A DNA stretch of 64,000 bases from Rubrivivax rivuli (GTDB lineage: Bacteria > Pseudomonadota > Gammaproteobacteria > Burkholderiales > Burkholderiaceae_C). Of this stretch, positions 40,383 to 51,643 are shown piece after piece (within the stretch, counting starts at the first letter, position 1; every line of letters starts with the position of its first letter). Location of the stretch: positions 372,001-436,000 of the forward strand of contig NZ_SACR01000004.1 in the NCBI RefSeq assembly GCF_004016505.1, given 5' to 3'. Under the pieces are notes generated by a model. It was not told where the DNA came from, searched no databases, and was given only the letters and a program-made list of their open reading frames with translations. The translations under genes were made by a program, and so were the position numbers.

Positions 40383-42059
40383 TTACATCCCGGCGTAGTT
40401 GGGCCCACCGCCACCCTCGGGCGTGACCCACACGATGTTCTGCGTCGGGTCCTTGATGTCGCAGGTCTTGCAGTGCACGCAGTTCTGCGCGTTGATCTGC
40501 AGGCGATCGCTGCCGTCGCTGTTCTTCACGTACTCGTAGACGCCGGCCGGGCAGTAGCGGCCTTCGGGGCCGGCGTACTTCTCGAGATTGATGGCCACCG
40601 GCACGCTGGCATCCTTCAGCGTCAGGTGCGCCGGCTGGTTCTCTTCGTGGTTGGTGCTGCTGAGGAAGACCGAGCTCAGGCGGTCGAAGGTCAGCACGTT
40701 GTCGGGCTTGGGGTACTTGATCGGCGCGATCTGGTTGGCCGCGTGCAGTCGCGTGTGGTCGCCGGCCTTGCGGTGGATGGTCCAGGGCGGGCTCTTGAAG
40801 CCCAGCTTGGGCAGCAGCCACTGCTCGATGCCCGTCATCACCGTGCCCACGGTGTTGCCCTGCTTGAACCACTGCTTGAAGTTGCGGCTGGCGTTGAGTT
40901 CCTCGAACAGCCAGCTCCTCTCGAAGGCCTCGGGGTAGGCGCTGAGCTCGTCGCCGTAGCGGCCGGCGGCCAGCGCCGGGACGATGGCTTCGGCCGCCAG
41001 CATGCCCGTCTTGATGGCCGCGTGGCTGCCCTTGATGCGCGCGGCGTTCAGCGTGCCGGCGTCGCAGCCGACCAACGCGCCGCCCGGGAACACCAGCTTG
41101 GGCAGGCTCAGCAAACCACCCGCGGTGATGGCGCGCGCGCCATAACCGATGCGCTTGCCGCCTTCGAGGTGCTGGCGGATGGCCGGGTGCAGCTTCCAGC
41201 GCTGCATCTCCTCGAAGGGGCTGATCCAGGGGTTCTGGTAATCGAGCCCGGTGACGAAGCCCAGGGTGACCTTGTTGCCTTCCAGGTGGTAGAGGAAGCC
41301 GCCGCCGTAGGTGTGCTCGTCCATCGGCCAGCCGGCGGTGTGCACCACGAGGCCCGGTTTGGCCTTCTCGGCCGGGATCTCCCACAGCTCTTTCACGCCC
41401 AGGGCGTAGCTCTGCGGGTCGCGGCCCTTGTCCAGCTGGAACTGGCTGATGAGCTGCTTGCCCAGGTGGCCGCGCGCGCCCTCGGCGAACACGGTGTACT
41501 TGCCGAGCAGTTCCATGCCGAGCTGGAAAGCGCCGGTGGGCTGGCCGTCCTTTCCGATGCCCATGTGGCCGGTGGCCACGCCACGCACGCCGCCGTGTTC
41601 GTCGTAGAGGATCTCTGCGGCCGTGAAGCCGGGGAAGATCTCCACGCCCAGGGCTTCGGCCTGCTCGCCCAGCCACTTCGTCACGGCGCCCAGGCGCACG
41701 ACGTACATGCCTTCGTTGTGGAAGCAGTCTGGCAGCAGCCACTTCGGCGTGGTGGTGTGCTGGGTCTCGCTGAGGAAGAGCACCTCGTCGCCCGTCACGG
41801 CCTGGTTCAGGGGCGCGCCGCGCTCCTTCCAGTCGGGGAACAGTTCGGTCAGCGCTCGCGGGTCCATCACCGCGCCCGAAAGGATGTGCGCGCCCGGCTC
41901 GCTGCCCTTCTCCAGCACCACCACCGACAGGTCGGGGTTGAGCTGCTTCAGCCGGATGGCCGTGGCCAGGCCGCCGGGGCCGGCGCCGACGACGACCACG
42001 TCGTATTCCATGGCTTCGCGGGGGCCGTGTTCGGCCAGGAGTTCTGCGGGGGTTTTCAC
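40383..42059 (-). CDS. Electron transfer flavoprotein-ubiquinone oxidoreductase
   Basis: About 558 residues. The start is set at the GTG at 42059 (VKTPAELLAEHGPREAMEYD), which matches family N-termini; the Met at 42011 in MEYDVVVVGAGPGG is a fallback. FAD-binding Rossmann motif VVVVGAGPGGLATAIRLKQL; the ubiquinone/membrane-associated middle contains GGFLYHLEGNKVTLGFVTGL; the C-terminal ferredoxin-like module carries NCVHCKTCDIKDPTQNI for the [4Fe-4S] cluster. It passes electrons from ETF, fed by acyl-CoA and other dehydrogenases, into the quinone pool at the inner membrane. etfAB are not in this window. Confidence 0.96.
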   Translation of the reverse strand: MKTPAELLAEHGPREAMEYDVVVVGAGPGGLATAIRLKQLNPDLSVVVLEKGSEPGAHILSGAVMDPRALTELFPDWKERGAPLNQAVTGDEVLFLSETQHTTTPKWLLPDCFHNEGMYVVRLGAVTKWLGEQAEALGVEIFPGFTAAEILYDEHGGVRGVATGHMGIGKDGQPTGAFQLGMELLGKYTVFAEGARGHLGKQLISQFQLDKGRDPQSYALGVKELWEIPAEKAKPGLVVHTAGWPMDEHTYGGGFLYHLEGNKVTLGFVTGLDYQNPWISPFEEMQRWKLHPAIRQHLEGGKRIGYGARAITAGGLLSLPKLVFPGGALVGCDAGTLNAARIKGSHAAIKTGMLAAEAIVPALAAGRYGDELSAYPEAFERSWLFEELNASRNFKQWFKQGNTVGTVMTGIEQWLLPKLGFKSPPWTIHRKAGDHTRLHAANQIAPIKYPKPDNVLTFDRLSSVFLSSTNHEENQPAHLTLKDASVPVAINLEKYAGPEGRYCPAGVYEYVKNSDGSDRLQINAQNCVHCKTCDIKDPTQNIVWVTPEGGGGPNYAGM

Positions 42060-42233
42060 TTCGGTCTCGCGTGCGCTGGCGGGGTGGCTGAAGGCGGGCC
42101 GAGGGGCTTTCGCCCTGGGCCGCAAGGCCGCGCGATTCTACGAGTGCGCTCTAGAGCCGAATGCCTAAGCCGCAGGGTGTCGCCACGGCGTGCCGGGGCT
42201 CTCACACCCAGGGCCCATGAGGCTGATGCGGCC

Positions 42234-42614
42234 TCAGGATTTGAGCAGCGAAGGCGTGGCCAGGCCGGCCAGCGTGAGCAGCAGCGAACCCGCCAGGTGC
42301 GTGGCCACCGTGGCCAGGGCCCAGCCCGTGCGCCCGGCCTGCAGCGCCTGCACGACCTCGGCGCTGAAAGTGGAGAAGGTGGTCAGCCCGCCCAGAAAGC
42401 CGGTGATCACGAAGAGCCGCCATTCCACCGGCCACTCGGGCCGCATCGCGAACAGCGCCACCGCCAGCCCCACGAGGTAGCCCCCCAGCAGGTTGGCCAC
42501 CAAGGTGCCTGGGGGCAGAGAAGGAAACACGTGGTTCAGGCCCGCCCCCAGCCCCCAGCGCAGCAGCGCACCGAGCGCGGCGCCCAGGCTGACGGCGAGG
42601 ATGGCGGCAAGCAT
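42234..42614 (-). CDS. crcB: Fluoride ion channel CrcB (Fluc)
   Basis: A 126-residue, four-TM dual-topology channel that expels fluoride as a dimer. Signatures: [17 protein letters not shown] near the N-terminus, [16 protein letters not shown] (TM2), and the sodium/fluoride-site block [17 protein letters not shown]. The ATG at 42614 begins [16 protein letters not shown] find no fluoride riboswitch in the short leader. A dispersed GC-rich repeat lies between it and the upstream diguanylate cyclase gene and may end transcription from there. Confidence 0.96.
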   Translation of the reverse strand: MLAAILAVSLGAALGALLRWGLGAGLNHVFPSLPPGTLVANLLGGYLVGLAVALFAMRPEWPVEWRLFVITGFLGGLTTFSTFSAEVVQALQAGRTGWALATVATHLAGSLLLTLAGLATPSLLKS

Positions 42615-42670
42615 GCCGTGATGCTAGTTCCCTTCGACACGCGAGCAACACGCGCCCCAGCCTCCCGCCG

Positions 42671-42741
42671 CGGAACCGGCTTGCCGGGCCGCTGGCGAAC
42701 GGCCCCCCCGGGGGGTAGCGAGCGCCAGCGAGCTTGGGGGC
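42671..42741. repeat. Dispersed GC-rich repeat, copy A
   Basis: A ~71-bp element starting CGGAACCGGCTTGCCGG and ending GCGAGCTTGGGGGC. Its reverse complement recurs at 54340-54411 with about seven differences. Internally it holds hairpin-forming runs (GGCCCCCCCGGGGGG; CCGGCTTGCCGG; GCGAGCGCCAGCGAGC). It lies between the stop of the diguanylate cyclase and the crcB start, so it may serve as a terminator. Elements of this look are, to my recollection, common between genes in Burkholderiales. Confidence 0.85.
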
Positions 42742-42747
42742 ACCACG

Positions 42748-43962
<1,215 letters not shown>

Positions 43963-44082
43963 TGTGTTCAGGCCACCTCGCTGAAGTGGCTTCCGGAGGC
44001 TGGTGCATTGCAACGCTTTGCTACGGCGGCCGAATCGCTTGGTTACCATCCCAGGCTGTTTGTGAGCACAGGAGCAGCCGTC

Positions 44083-44895
44083 ATGGGCATGGACGTGGTG
44101 GACTACGAGATCAAGGGCGCCGAGATGCAGTTCGTGGAGGTCGAGCTCGACCCCGGCGAGGCGGCGGTGGGCGAGGCCGGCAGCATGTTCTTCATGGACG
44201 CCGGCATCGGCATGGACACCGTCTTTGGCGACGGCAGCCAGCAGACGGGTGGCTTCTTCGGCAAGCTGTTGGGCGCCGGCAAGCGCCTGGTGACAGGCGA
44301 ATCGCTGTTCACCACCGTTTACACCAACAACGCCAGCAGCAAGCAGCGCGTTGCCTTCGGTGCGCCCTACCCGGGCAAGATCCTGCCCATGGACCTGCGC
44401 CAGCTCGGCGGCCTGCTGATCTGCCAGAAGGATTCGTTCCTGTGCGCGGCGCGCGGCGTGTCTCTGGGCATCGCGCTGCAGCAGAAGCTGAGCACGGGCT
44501 TCTTCGGCGGCGAGGGCTTCATCATGCAGAAGCTCGAAGGCGATGGCCTGGCCTTCGTGCACGCCGGCGGCACCGTGCTGCGGCGTGAACTGCAGCCGGG
44601 CCAGACGCTCCTGGTGGACACCGGCTGCGTGGTGGCCTACACGCCCAACGTGAGCTTCGAGATCCAGTACGTCGGCAAGATCAAGACCGCGCTCTTCGGC
44701 GGCGAGGGCCTCTTCTTCGCCAAGCTCACCGGGCCGGGCACGGTGTGGCTGCAGAGCCTGCCCTTCAGCCGCCTGGCCAGCCGCGTGTTCGCGGCCGCGC
44801 CGCAGGCCGGCGGGCGCCGCGAAGAAAGCGCGCTGGGGGGCCTGGCCGTGGGTGGCGGCCTGCTCGGTGGCATTCTGGGCGGCGACGACGAGTGA
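44083..44895 (+). CDS. AIM24/TIGR00266 family protein
   Basis: A 270-residue protein. The ATG at 44083 has GGAG 8 nt upstream; the frame stays open far upstream but over the antisense of another gene. Family blocks: [20 protein letters not shown], the Gly-rich [37 protein letters not shown] and [19 protein letters not shown]; the C-terminus is a Gly-rich tail ([16 protein letters not shown]). Bacterial members are uncharacterised; the yeast mitochondrial relative AIM24 supports respiratory-chain and MICOS assembly. Its TGA overlaps the next gene's GTG. It is the first gene of a compact six-gene run. Confidence 0.88.
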   Translation: MGMDVVDYEIKGAEMQFVEVELDPGEAAVGEAGSMFFMDAGIGMDTVFGDGSQQTGGFFGKLLGAGKRLVTGESLFTTVYTNNASSKQRVAFGAPYPGKILPMDLRQLGGLLICQKDSFLCAARGVSLGIALQQKLSTGFFGGEGFIMQKLEGDGLAFVHAGGTVLRRELQPGQTLLVDTGCVVAYTPNVSFEIQYVGKIKTALFGGEGLFFAKLTGPGTVWLQSLPFSRLASRVFAAAPQAGGRREESALGGLAVGGGLLGGILGGDDE

Positions 44896-45914
44896 ACTCC
44901 CTAAACCGGCGCGCCGCATTCCGCGGGCTCGGCGCGCTGTCCTTGTTGGGATGGGCCGTTCCCGGGTCGTCCACGACCCCCCCGCCGCCGCCCCGGCGGC
45001 CCATCTTCGTGCTGAACTCGCAAGACGCCGACGTCAGCGTCATCGACCCGGTCAGCTACACCGTGGTGCAACGCGTGCCCACAGGCAAGGAGCCGCACCA
45101 CCTCTACCTGGCGCCCGACGAGAAGACGCTGATCGTGGCCAACGCCACCGGCAACACGCTGACCTTCATCGACCCCACGAACGCCAAGGTGCTGCGCACC
45201 CTGACCGACGTGGTCGACCCCTACCACCTGCGCTTCTCGCCCGACATGCAGTGGTTCGTGACGGCGGCCAACCGCCTGAACCACATCGACATCTACCGCT
45301 GGCAGGGCGCACAGGCGGCGCAGCCGCTGCAGCTGGTCAAGCGCATCGAGGCGCCGCGCACGCCCAGCCACCTGGCCATCGACAGCAAGAGCCGCACGGT
45401 CTACGCCTCGCTGCAGGACAGCGACGAACTCATCGCCATCGACCTGGCCACGCAGGCCGTGCGCTGGAAGGTGGCGGTGGGCAAGATGCCGGCCGATGTC
45501 TTCCTCACCGTCGACGACCGCACGCTGCTGGTGGGCCTGACGGGCGACAGCGTCGTGGAGGCCTATGACGTGAGCGGGCCGCAGCCCAAGCTCGTCAAGC
45601 GCATCGCCACGGGCAAGGGCGCGCACGCCTTCCGCGCCCGCGGCGACAAGCGGCACGTGTTCGTGAGCAACCGCGTGGCCAACACCATCAGCCTGATCGA
45701 CACGCAGACCCTGGCCGTGGTGGCCGAGTACCCCGCACCCGGCGGCCCCGACTGCATGGAGATGCTGAACGACAACCGCACGCTGCTGGTGACCTCGCGC
45801 TGGGCGCGCAAGCTCAGCGTCATCGACATCCAGACGCGGCAGGTGGTGAAGCAGGTGCCGGTGGGCCGCTCGCCACACGGCGTGTGGACGCTGGACCATG
45901 CGCCGCGGCAGTGA
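44892..45914 (+). CDS. YVTN-type beta-propeller repeat protein, exported
   Basis: About 340 residues from the GTG at 44892, overlapping the preceding TGA (GTGA). An N-terminal twin-arginine-like signal ([17 protein letters not shown]) precedes a Pro-rich linker and about six to seven blades of the kind [37 protein letters not shown] and [19 protein letters not shown]. Such propellers often accompany redox or surface proteins, but no enzymatic residue is apparent. It overlaps the following deacetylase gene by 17 bp. Function unknown; periplasmic location is inferred from the signal. Confidence 0.85.
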   Translation: MNSLNRRAAFRGLGALSLLGWAVPGSSTTPPPPPRRPIFVLNSQDADVSVIDPVSYTVVQRVPTGKEPHHLYLAPDEKTLIVANATGNTLTFIDPTNAKVLRTLTDVVDPYHLRFSPDMQWFVTAANRLNHIDIYRWQGAQAAQPLQLVKRIEAPRTPSHLAIDSKSRTVYASLQDSDELIAIDLATQAVRWKVAVGKMPADVFLTVDDRTLLVGLTGDSVVEAYDVSGPQPKLVKRIATGKGAHAFRARGDKRHVFVSNRVANTISLIDTQTLAVVAEYPAPGGPDCMEMLNDNRTLLVTSRWARKLSVIDIQTRQVVKQVPVGRSPHGVWTLDHAPRQ

Positions 45915-46698
45915 CTGGCGGGCGCTGCTGCTGGCCGGGCTCGCCGGGCTGGTGCCTGCGGCGCTGTCGGCGGCCGAAGGCGCGGCCTGCACGAAGCCCG
46001 TCTACCTGAGCTTCGACACCGGCCACATGGGCGTGGCACCGCTGGTGGCGCAGGTGCTGCAGCGTCACGGCGTGAAGGCGACCTTCTTCCTCGCCAACGA
46101 GCGCACGCTGAATGGCGGCAGCAGCCTCGATGCGCAGTGGGCGCCGTGGTGGCGCGAGCGTGCCGCCGAGGGCCATGCCTTCGGCAGCCACACCTGGGAC
46201 CACGACAGCTGGCTGGCCGACCTGCCCGGCGGTGCGCTGCGCGTGAAGCCGTCGCAAGGGCCTCAGGCCGGCCGCGTGCGCATGCTCTCGCCCGAGGCCT
46301 ACTGCGCCGAACTGGCCAGACCCGCCGAGCGCTTTGCCGAGATGACCGGCCAGCGCATGGGCGCCATCTTCCGCGCGCCTGGCGGCAAGACCTCGCCCGC
46401 GCTGCTGAAGGCCGCCGCAGCCTGCGGCTGGCAGCACGTGGGTTGGGCGCCTGCAGGTTTCCTGGGCGACGAACTGCCGAGCGATCGCTACCCCAATGCG
46501 CAGTTGCTGGCCCGCGCGCTGCGCGACATCCGTGCTGGAGACGTGCTGGTGGCGCACCTGGGCATCTGGTCGCGGCAGGACGCCTGGGCCCCTGCTGTGC
46601 TGGAACCGCTGATCACCGGCCTGCAGGCGCGTGGCCTGTGTTTTGCAACGCTGCGTGAGCATCCGCAGCTGGGTGCGGCCGCCCGCACGCCGAAATGA
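45898..46698 (+). CDS. Polysaccharide deacetylase (NodB-like), exported
   Basis: A 266-residue protein with a short signal peptide (LLLAGLAGLVPAALSAAEG) and a NodB-type carbohydrate esterase 4 domain. Motif 1 reads YLSFDTGHM, with the usual second Asp of the metal/base pair replaced by Thr (Asp-Thr). Motif 2 is intact, SHTWDHDSW (the H-x-x-x-H metal ligands). Motif 3 is FRAPGGKTSPALL. The Asp-to-Thr change occurs in some active family members, so activity is not excluded. It overlaps the propeller gene by 17 bp, and a sterol-desaturase-like gene follows 13 bp downstream. Substrate unknown. Confidence 0.88.
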   Translation: MRRGSDWRALLLAGLAGLVPAALSAAEGAACTKPVYLSFDTGHMGVAPLVAQVLQRHGVKATFFLANERTLNGGSSLDAQWAPWWRERAAEGHAFGSHTWDHDSWLADLPGGALRVKPSQGPQAGRVRMLSPEAYCAELARPAERFAEMTGQRMGAIFRAPGGKTSPALLKAAAACGWQHVGWAPAGFLGDELPSDRYPNAQLLARALRDIRAGDVLVAHLGIWSRQDAWAPAVLEPLITGLQARGLCFATLREHPQLGAAARTPK

Positions 46699-46711
46699 CG
46701 TTGTCGCCCCG

Positions 46712-47656
46712 ATGGACACCTTGATCGATCTCTTCGGCCGCGCGCAGCAGCAGCTGTTCGAGCACGGGGTGCAGCCGCTGCTGTTCGGCCTGGGCGCCGG
46801 CAACCTGCTGGAAGACGGCTTCCAGGCCACAGGCTGGCTGCTGGTGGGGCTGCTGCAGATCGCCGTGATGCTGGTGGTCTTGCGCACGCTGGAGCGCTGG
46901 CGCCCGGTGGAGCGGGTGAGCGACCGCGGCGCCGTGCGCACCGACGTCGTCTACACGCTGGTGCACCGGTTGGGCCTGTTCCGCGTGGCCTTGTTCTTCA
47001 CGCTCGACCCGCTGTGGTCCGAGCTCTTCGGCCGCCTGCGCGTGGCCGGCCTGCCCAGTTTCCAGCTCGACCAGCTCTGGCCCGGGGTCACCGATGGCGC
47101 CTGGGTGAGCTTCCTGCTCTACCTGCTGGTCTTCGATTTCGTCGACTACCTGCTGCACCGCGCGCAGCACCGCTACGCCTGGTGGTGGCAACTGCACGCC
47201 GTGCACCACAGCCAGCGCCAGATGACGATGTGGAGCGACAACCGCAACCACCTGCTCGACGACGTGCTGCGCGACAGCGTCTTCGTGCTGGTGGCGCTGC
47301 TCATCGGCGTGGGGCCGGGGCAGTTTGTGGCACTGGTGGCCTTCACGCAGCTGATCGAGAGCCTCTCGCACGCCAACCTGCGCCTCGCCTTCGGGCCGGT
47401 GCTGGGGCGGGTGCTGGTCAGCCCGCGTTTCCACCGTGCGCACCACGCCATCGGCGCCGAGCACGCGGCCACGTCGGCCGGCGGCCACAACTTCGCGGTG
47501 CTCTTCCCGGTCTGGGATGTGCTCTTCAGCACCGCGCGTTTCGACCTCGGCCACGAGCCCACGGGCCTGGCCGACCAACTGCAGGGCCGCGACTACGGCC
47601 GCGGCTTCTGGGCCCAGCAGTGGCTGGGCCTGCGGCGGCTGGTTGGTCGTGCTTGA
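46712..47656 (+). CDS. Sterol desaturase/fatty acid hydroxylase family protein
   Basis: A 314-residue integral membrane di-iron oxygenase from the ATG at 46712. The eight-histidine pattern is present: DYLLHRAQHRYAWW (H-x-x-x-H), LHAVHHSQRQM (H-x-x-H-H) and PRFHRAHHAIGAEH (H-x-x-H-H). Four or so TM segments surround the boxes. Bacterial members hydroxylate or desaturate lipids (for example carotenoids, ornithine lipids or alkylglycerols); the substrate is not predictable here. It stands between the deacetylase gene (13 bp) and the EI24 gene (13 bp). Confidence 0.92.
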   Translation: MDTLIDLFGRAQQQLFEHGVQPLLFGLGAGNLLEDGFQATGWLLVGLLQIAVMLVVLRTLERWRPVERVSDRGAVRTDVVYTLVHRLGLFRVALFFTLDPLWSELFGRLRVAGLPSFQLDQLWPGVTDGAWVSFLLYLLVFDFVDYLLHRAQHRYAWWWQLHAVHHSQRQMTMWSDNRNHLLDDVLRDSVFVLVALLIGVGPGQFVALVAFTQLIESLSHANLRLAFGPVLGRVLVSPRFHRAHHAIGAEHAATSAGGHNFAVLFPVWDVLFSTARFDLGHEPTGLADQLQGRDYGRGFWAQQWLGLRRLVGRA

Positions 47657-47669
47657 TCGCTCCCCGTCC

Positions 47670-48550
47670 ATGAACAACTTCTTCGACAGCTTCTGGCGCG
47701 CCGTCGCCTACTGCCTGCACCCGCGCGTGGTGCTGTGGTCGCTGCTGCCGCTGCTGCTGGCCGCCGGCGGCGTGGCGCTGCTGGGTTACGCCTACTGGGA
47801 AAGTGCCGTCGACGGCGTGCGCCGCGCGATGGAACAGTGGGCGCTGATCACCGCCGCGCTCGACTGGCTGGACAGCATCGGCGCCAACCGCCTGCGCGCC
47901 GTGCTGGCGCCGATGGTGGTGGTGGGCCTGTCGGTGCCGGTGGTGGTGGTGTTGACGCTGCTGCTGGTGGCCGTGCTGCTGACGCCGGCCGTGGTGCACA
48001 CCGTGGCCGTTCGGCGCTTTCCGCTGCTGGAAAAGCGCCAGGGCGCGAGCTGGTGGCAGAGCCTGGCCTGGTCGGCCGGCTGCACGCTGGCGGCGCTGGC
48101 CGCGCTGGTCTTGAGCGTGCCGCTGTGGTTCGTGCCGCCGCTGGTGCTGGTGCTGCCGCCGCTGATATGGGGCTGGCTGACCTGCCGTGTCTTCGCCTTC
48201 GACGTGCTGGCCGCACACGCCACGCCGGCCGAGCGGCGCTTCATCCTGCGCCACCGCCGCTGGCCGCTGCTGGCCATGGGCCTGGCCTGCGGCGTGTTCG
48301 GCGCGCTGCCCACGCTGGTGTGGGCCGGCGGCGCCGCAGCGCTGATGCTGGCGCCGGTGCTGGTGCTGGTCTCGGTGTGGCTCTACACGCTGGTGTTCTC
48401 TTTCGCGGCCTGCTGGTTCGCGCACTACGCCCTGGCCGAATTGCAGGTGCTGCGCAGCGCGCAGGCCCACGCCCACGCCGCCGTGGAGCCGCTGCCCAGC
48501 GCCGAAGGCGCGGCACCGCTCCCTCTGCCCGCCCCGGAGCCCCCATCCGC

Positions 48551-48554
<4 letters not shown>
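47670..48554 (+). CDS. EI24-domain membrane protein
   Basis: A 294-residue membrane protein from the ATG at 47670 with an N-terminal amphipathic helix (MNNFFDSFWRAVAYCLHPRV) and about six hydrophobic stretches. The block VVLTLLLVAVLLTPAVVHTVAVRRFP and the segment ELQVLRSAQAHAH fit the EI24/CysZ-like family, which in E. coli includes the sulfate channel CysZ. The C-terminal tail is Pro/Ala-rich and overlaps the next gene's start (ATGA). Sulfate transport should not be assumed for this member. Confidence 0.85.
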
Positions 48555-49351
<797 letters not shown>

Positions 49352-49370
49352 CGGGTTGCTCTGTTTTGGT

Positions 49371-49406
49371 GCGCAGAGCCTGTGCGATGAGCACCAGAAG
49401 CGTGCT
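49371..49406 (+). promoter_or_regulatory. Putative tandem NtrC-binding sites upstream of glnA
   Basis: GCACC-AGAAG-CGTGC (49391-49405) matches the NtrC site GCACC-N5-GGTGC in 9 of 10 positions. A weaker site, GCGCA-GAGCC-TGTGC, lies at 49371-49385. Their centres are 20 bp apart, two helical turns, as for cooperative NtrC dimers. The strong site is centred about 97 bp before the expected start of the sigma-54 promoter, a usual enhancer distance. Confidence 0.65.
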
Positions 49407-49468
49407 CTCAGGGCAGGCTTTCGCACCCTGAGCCCAGGCTCGCCGCCCCATGCACCGCGGTCGGACGC

Positions 49469-49484
49469 GGGCATGCTTTCTGCT
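49469..49484 (+). promoter_or_regulatory. Putative sigma-54 promoter of glnA
   Basis: GGGCATGCTTTCTGCT fits the -24/-12 consensus TGGCAC-N5-TTGCW with the invariant GG and GC ten bases apart (mismatches at the first base, the sixth and one in the -12 box). Transcription would begin near 49495, some 80 nt before the glnA ATG. The remaining ~225 bp of this intergenic region hold the NtrC sites and no open gene. Confidence 0.65.
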
Positions 49485-49576
49485 AAATTCATCTGCGCTT
49501 TGTTGGGGCTCACAGCCCCGCCATCCCCCGCACCCGCACGCATACCAATCCACGAGCCCCGCTAGGAGAGATCTGA

Positions 49577-50992
49577 ATGGCAAAGACCGTTGCCGACGTG
49601 ATGAAGATGGTGAAGGACAACGAAATCAAGTTCGTTGACTTCCGCTTCACCGACACCCGCGGCAAGGAGCAGCACGTTTCCGTGCCTGTGTCCGCTTTCA
49701 GCGAAGACAAGTTCGAGTCCGGCCACGCCTTCGACGGCTCGTCCATCGCCGGCTGGAAGGGCATCGAGGCATCAGACATGCAGCTGATGCCCGACCCGAA
49801 CACCGCCAACATCGACCCCTTCTTCGAAGAGCCGACGCTGATCCTGACCTGCGACGTCATCGATCCGGCCGACGGCAAGCCCTACGAGCGCGACCCGCGC
49901 AGCCTGGCCAAGCGCGCCGAGGCCTACATGAAGAGCACCGGCCTGGGCGACACCGCCTACTTCGGCCCGGAACCCGAGTTCTTCGTGTTCGACGGCGTGC
50001 GCTGGAAGAACGACATGTCGGGCTGCTTCGTGAAGATCGACTCCGAAGAAGCCTCCTGGAACACCGACAAGGAGTTCGAAGGCGGCAACATGGGCCACCG
50101 CCCGGCCGTCAAGGGCGGCTACTTCCCGGTGCCCCCGGTCGACAGCTTCCAGGACATGCGCTCGGAGATGTGCCTGATCCTCGAATCGGTCGGCATCCCC
50201 GTCGAAGTGCACCACCACGAAGTGGCCAACGCCGGCCAGCTGGAGATCGGCACCAAGTTCAGCACGCTGATCCAGCGCGCCGACTGGGTGCAGCTGCAGA
50301 AGTACATCATCCACAACGTGGCCCATGCCTACGGCAAGACGGCCACCTTCATGCCCAAGCCCATCGTCGGCGACAACGGCAGCGGCATGCACGTGCACCA
50401 GAGCGTGTGGAAGGACGGCGTGAACCTGTTCGCCGGTGACGGCTACGCCGGCCTGAGCGAATTCGCGCTGTACTACATCGGCGGCATCATCAAGCACGCC
50501 CGTGCGCTGAACGCCATCACCAACCCGGGTACGAACTCGTACAAGCGCCTGGTGCCGGGCTTCGAAGCCCCGGTGAAGCTGGCCTACTCGGCCAAGAACC
50601 GCTCGGCCTCGATCCGCATCCCCTACGTGGCCAACCCCAAGGGCCGCCGCGTGGAAGCGCGTTTCCCCGATCCCCTGATGAACCCCTACCTGGGCTTCAG
50701 CGCGCTGCTGATGGCCGGCCTGGACGGCGTGGAGAACAAGATCCACCCGGGCGAGGCCGCCACCAAGGACCTGTACCACCTGCCTCCGGAAGAAGACGCG
50801 AAGATCCCGACCGTCTGCGCCAGCCTCGAGCAAGCGCTGGAGTACCTGGACAAGGGCCGCGGCTTCCTGACCAAGGGTGGCGTGTTCACCGATGCCTACA
50901 TCGACGCCTACATCGACCTGAAGATGCAGGAAGTGACGCGCTTCCGCATGGCCGCGCACCCGGTCGAGTTCGACATGTACTACTCGCTGTAA
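49577..50992 (+). CDS. glnA: Glutamine synthetase, type I
   Basis: A 471-residue GS-I (E. coli 469) that makes glutamine from glutamate, ammonia and ATP as a dodecamer. Landmarks: start [32 protein letters not shown] (latch loop), [15 protein letters not shown] (metal ligands), [29 protein letters not shown], and the adenylylation site region [11 protein letters not shown] with its tyrosine, so it is the regulated beta type. AGGAGAG precedes the start. Control by NtrC and sigma-54 is likely from the upstream sites, and ntrBC lie downstream in the classical arrangement. Confidence 0.99.
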   Translation: MAKTVADVMKMVKDNEIKFVDFRFTDTRGKEQHVSVPVSAFSEDKFESGHAFDGSSIAGWKGIEASDMQLMPDPNTANIDPFFEEPTLILTCDVIDPADGKPYERDPRSLAKRAEAYMKSTGLGDTAYFGPEPEFFVFDGVRWKNDMSGCFVKIDSEEASWNTDKEFEGGNMGHRPAVKGGYFPVPPVDSFQDMRSEMCLILESVGIPVEVHHHEVANAGQLEIGTKFSTLIQRADWVQLQKYIIHNVAHAYGKTATFMPKPIVGDNGSGMHVHQSVWKDGVNLFAGDGYAGLSEFALYYIGGIIKHARALNAITNPGTNSYKRLVPGFEAPVKLAYSAKNRSASIRIPYVANPKGRRVEARFPDPLMNPYLGFSALLMAGLDGVENKIHPGEAATKDLYHLPPEEDAKIPTVCASLEQALEYLDKGRGFLTKGGVFTDAYIDAYIDLKMQEVTRFRMAAHPVEFDMYYSL

Positions 50993-51028
50993 GGGCTGGC
51001 GGCCCCGGCCGCCGCGCCGTTCGGCACC

Positions 51029-51055
51029 AGCGGGCCCTGCGGGGCCCGCTTTTTT
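51029..51055 (+). terminator. Rho-independent terminator after glnA
   Basis: AGCGGGCCC-TGCG-GGGCCCGCT forms a strong nine-base-pair hairpin followed by a run of six T. It lies 37 bp after the glnA stop, so glnA is mostly transcribed alone and the DUF4124/ntrBC genes need their own promoter or readthrough. Confidence 0.92.
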
Positions 51056-51124
51056 GTGCCCGCCTGTTTTTGCCGCATTGCTCGTGGTTTGGCCGGGCTT
51101 GGGGCTGCGCCACAATCGCGCTCC

Positions 51125-51643
51125 ATGAGCCTGCCTACCTCGCTTGCCCGACGCCTGTGGCCCGCCTGGGTGCTGCTGGTGCCTGCCACCGCGCTGCACG
51201 CGCAGGACAAGACGGTCTACCGTTGCCCCGGCCCGCCGGTGCTCTACACCGACGCGATGTCGCCGCAGGAAGCCAAGGACAAGGGCTGCCGTGCCATCGA
51301 AGGCACGCCGGTGACGGTGATCCCGGCGCCGCGGCCCCGCGCACCGGCCGCGACCACGGCCTCCAGCCCCGGCGCCCGCCCGGGTGATGCCCGCGTCGAC
51401 CCCGCCGAGCAGCGCGCGCGCGACAGCGATGCCCGCCGCATCCTCGGCGAAGAGTTGCGCCGCGAAGAGGAACGCCTGGCCACGATGAAGCGCGAGTTCA
51501 ACAACGGCGAGCCCGAGCGCCGCGGCGACGAACGCAACTTCGCGAAGTACCAGGAGCGTGTGGCCGAGATGCGCGCAGCCATCACGCGCAAGGAAGCCGA
51601 TGTCGCCGCGCTGAAGCGCGAACTCGCCAAGCTGGGTTCGTGA
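51125..51643 (+). CDS. DUF4124-like exported protein
   Basis: About 172 residues from the ATG at 51125. A signal peptide (WPAWVLLVPATALHAQ) precedes a short N-terminal domain, DKTVYRCPGPPVLYTDAMSP, resembling the DUF4124 start seen in many betaproteobacterial proteins. Then comes a Pro/Ala linker and a charged helical coiled coil (EELRREEERLATMKREF, MRAAITRKEADVAALKREL). Its stop overlaps the ntrB GTG (GTGA), so it is coupled to the two-component genes, an arrangement I believe is usual in this order. No role is known; periplasmic location is inferred. Confidence 0.85.
   Translation: MSLPTSLARRLWPAWVLLVPATALHAQDKTVYRCPGPPVLYTDAMSPQEAKDKGCRAIEGTPVTVIPAPRPRAPAATTASSPGARPGDARVDPAEQRARDSDARRILGEELRREEERLATMKREFNNGEPERRGDERNFAKYQERVAEMRAAITRKEADVAALKRELAKLGS

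Noticed and set aside
42615..42747. Fluoride riboswitch before crcB
   Set aside because: The leader is short and lacks the conserved fluoride aptamer loops; it holds the dispersed repeat instead.
49410..49425. Alternative sigma-54 promoter AGGGCAGGCTTTCGCA before glnA
   Set aside because: It has GG-N10-GC but a poorer -24 box, and would put the NtrC sites only about 20 bp upstream; 49469-49484 fits better.
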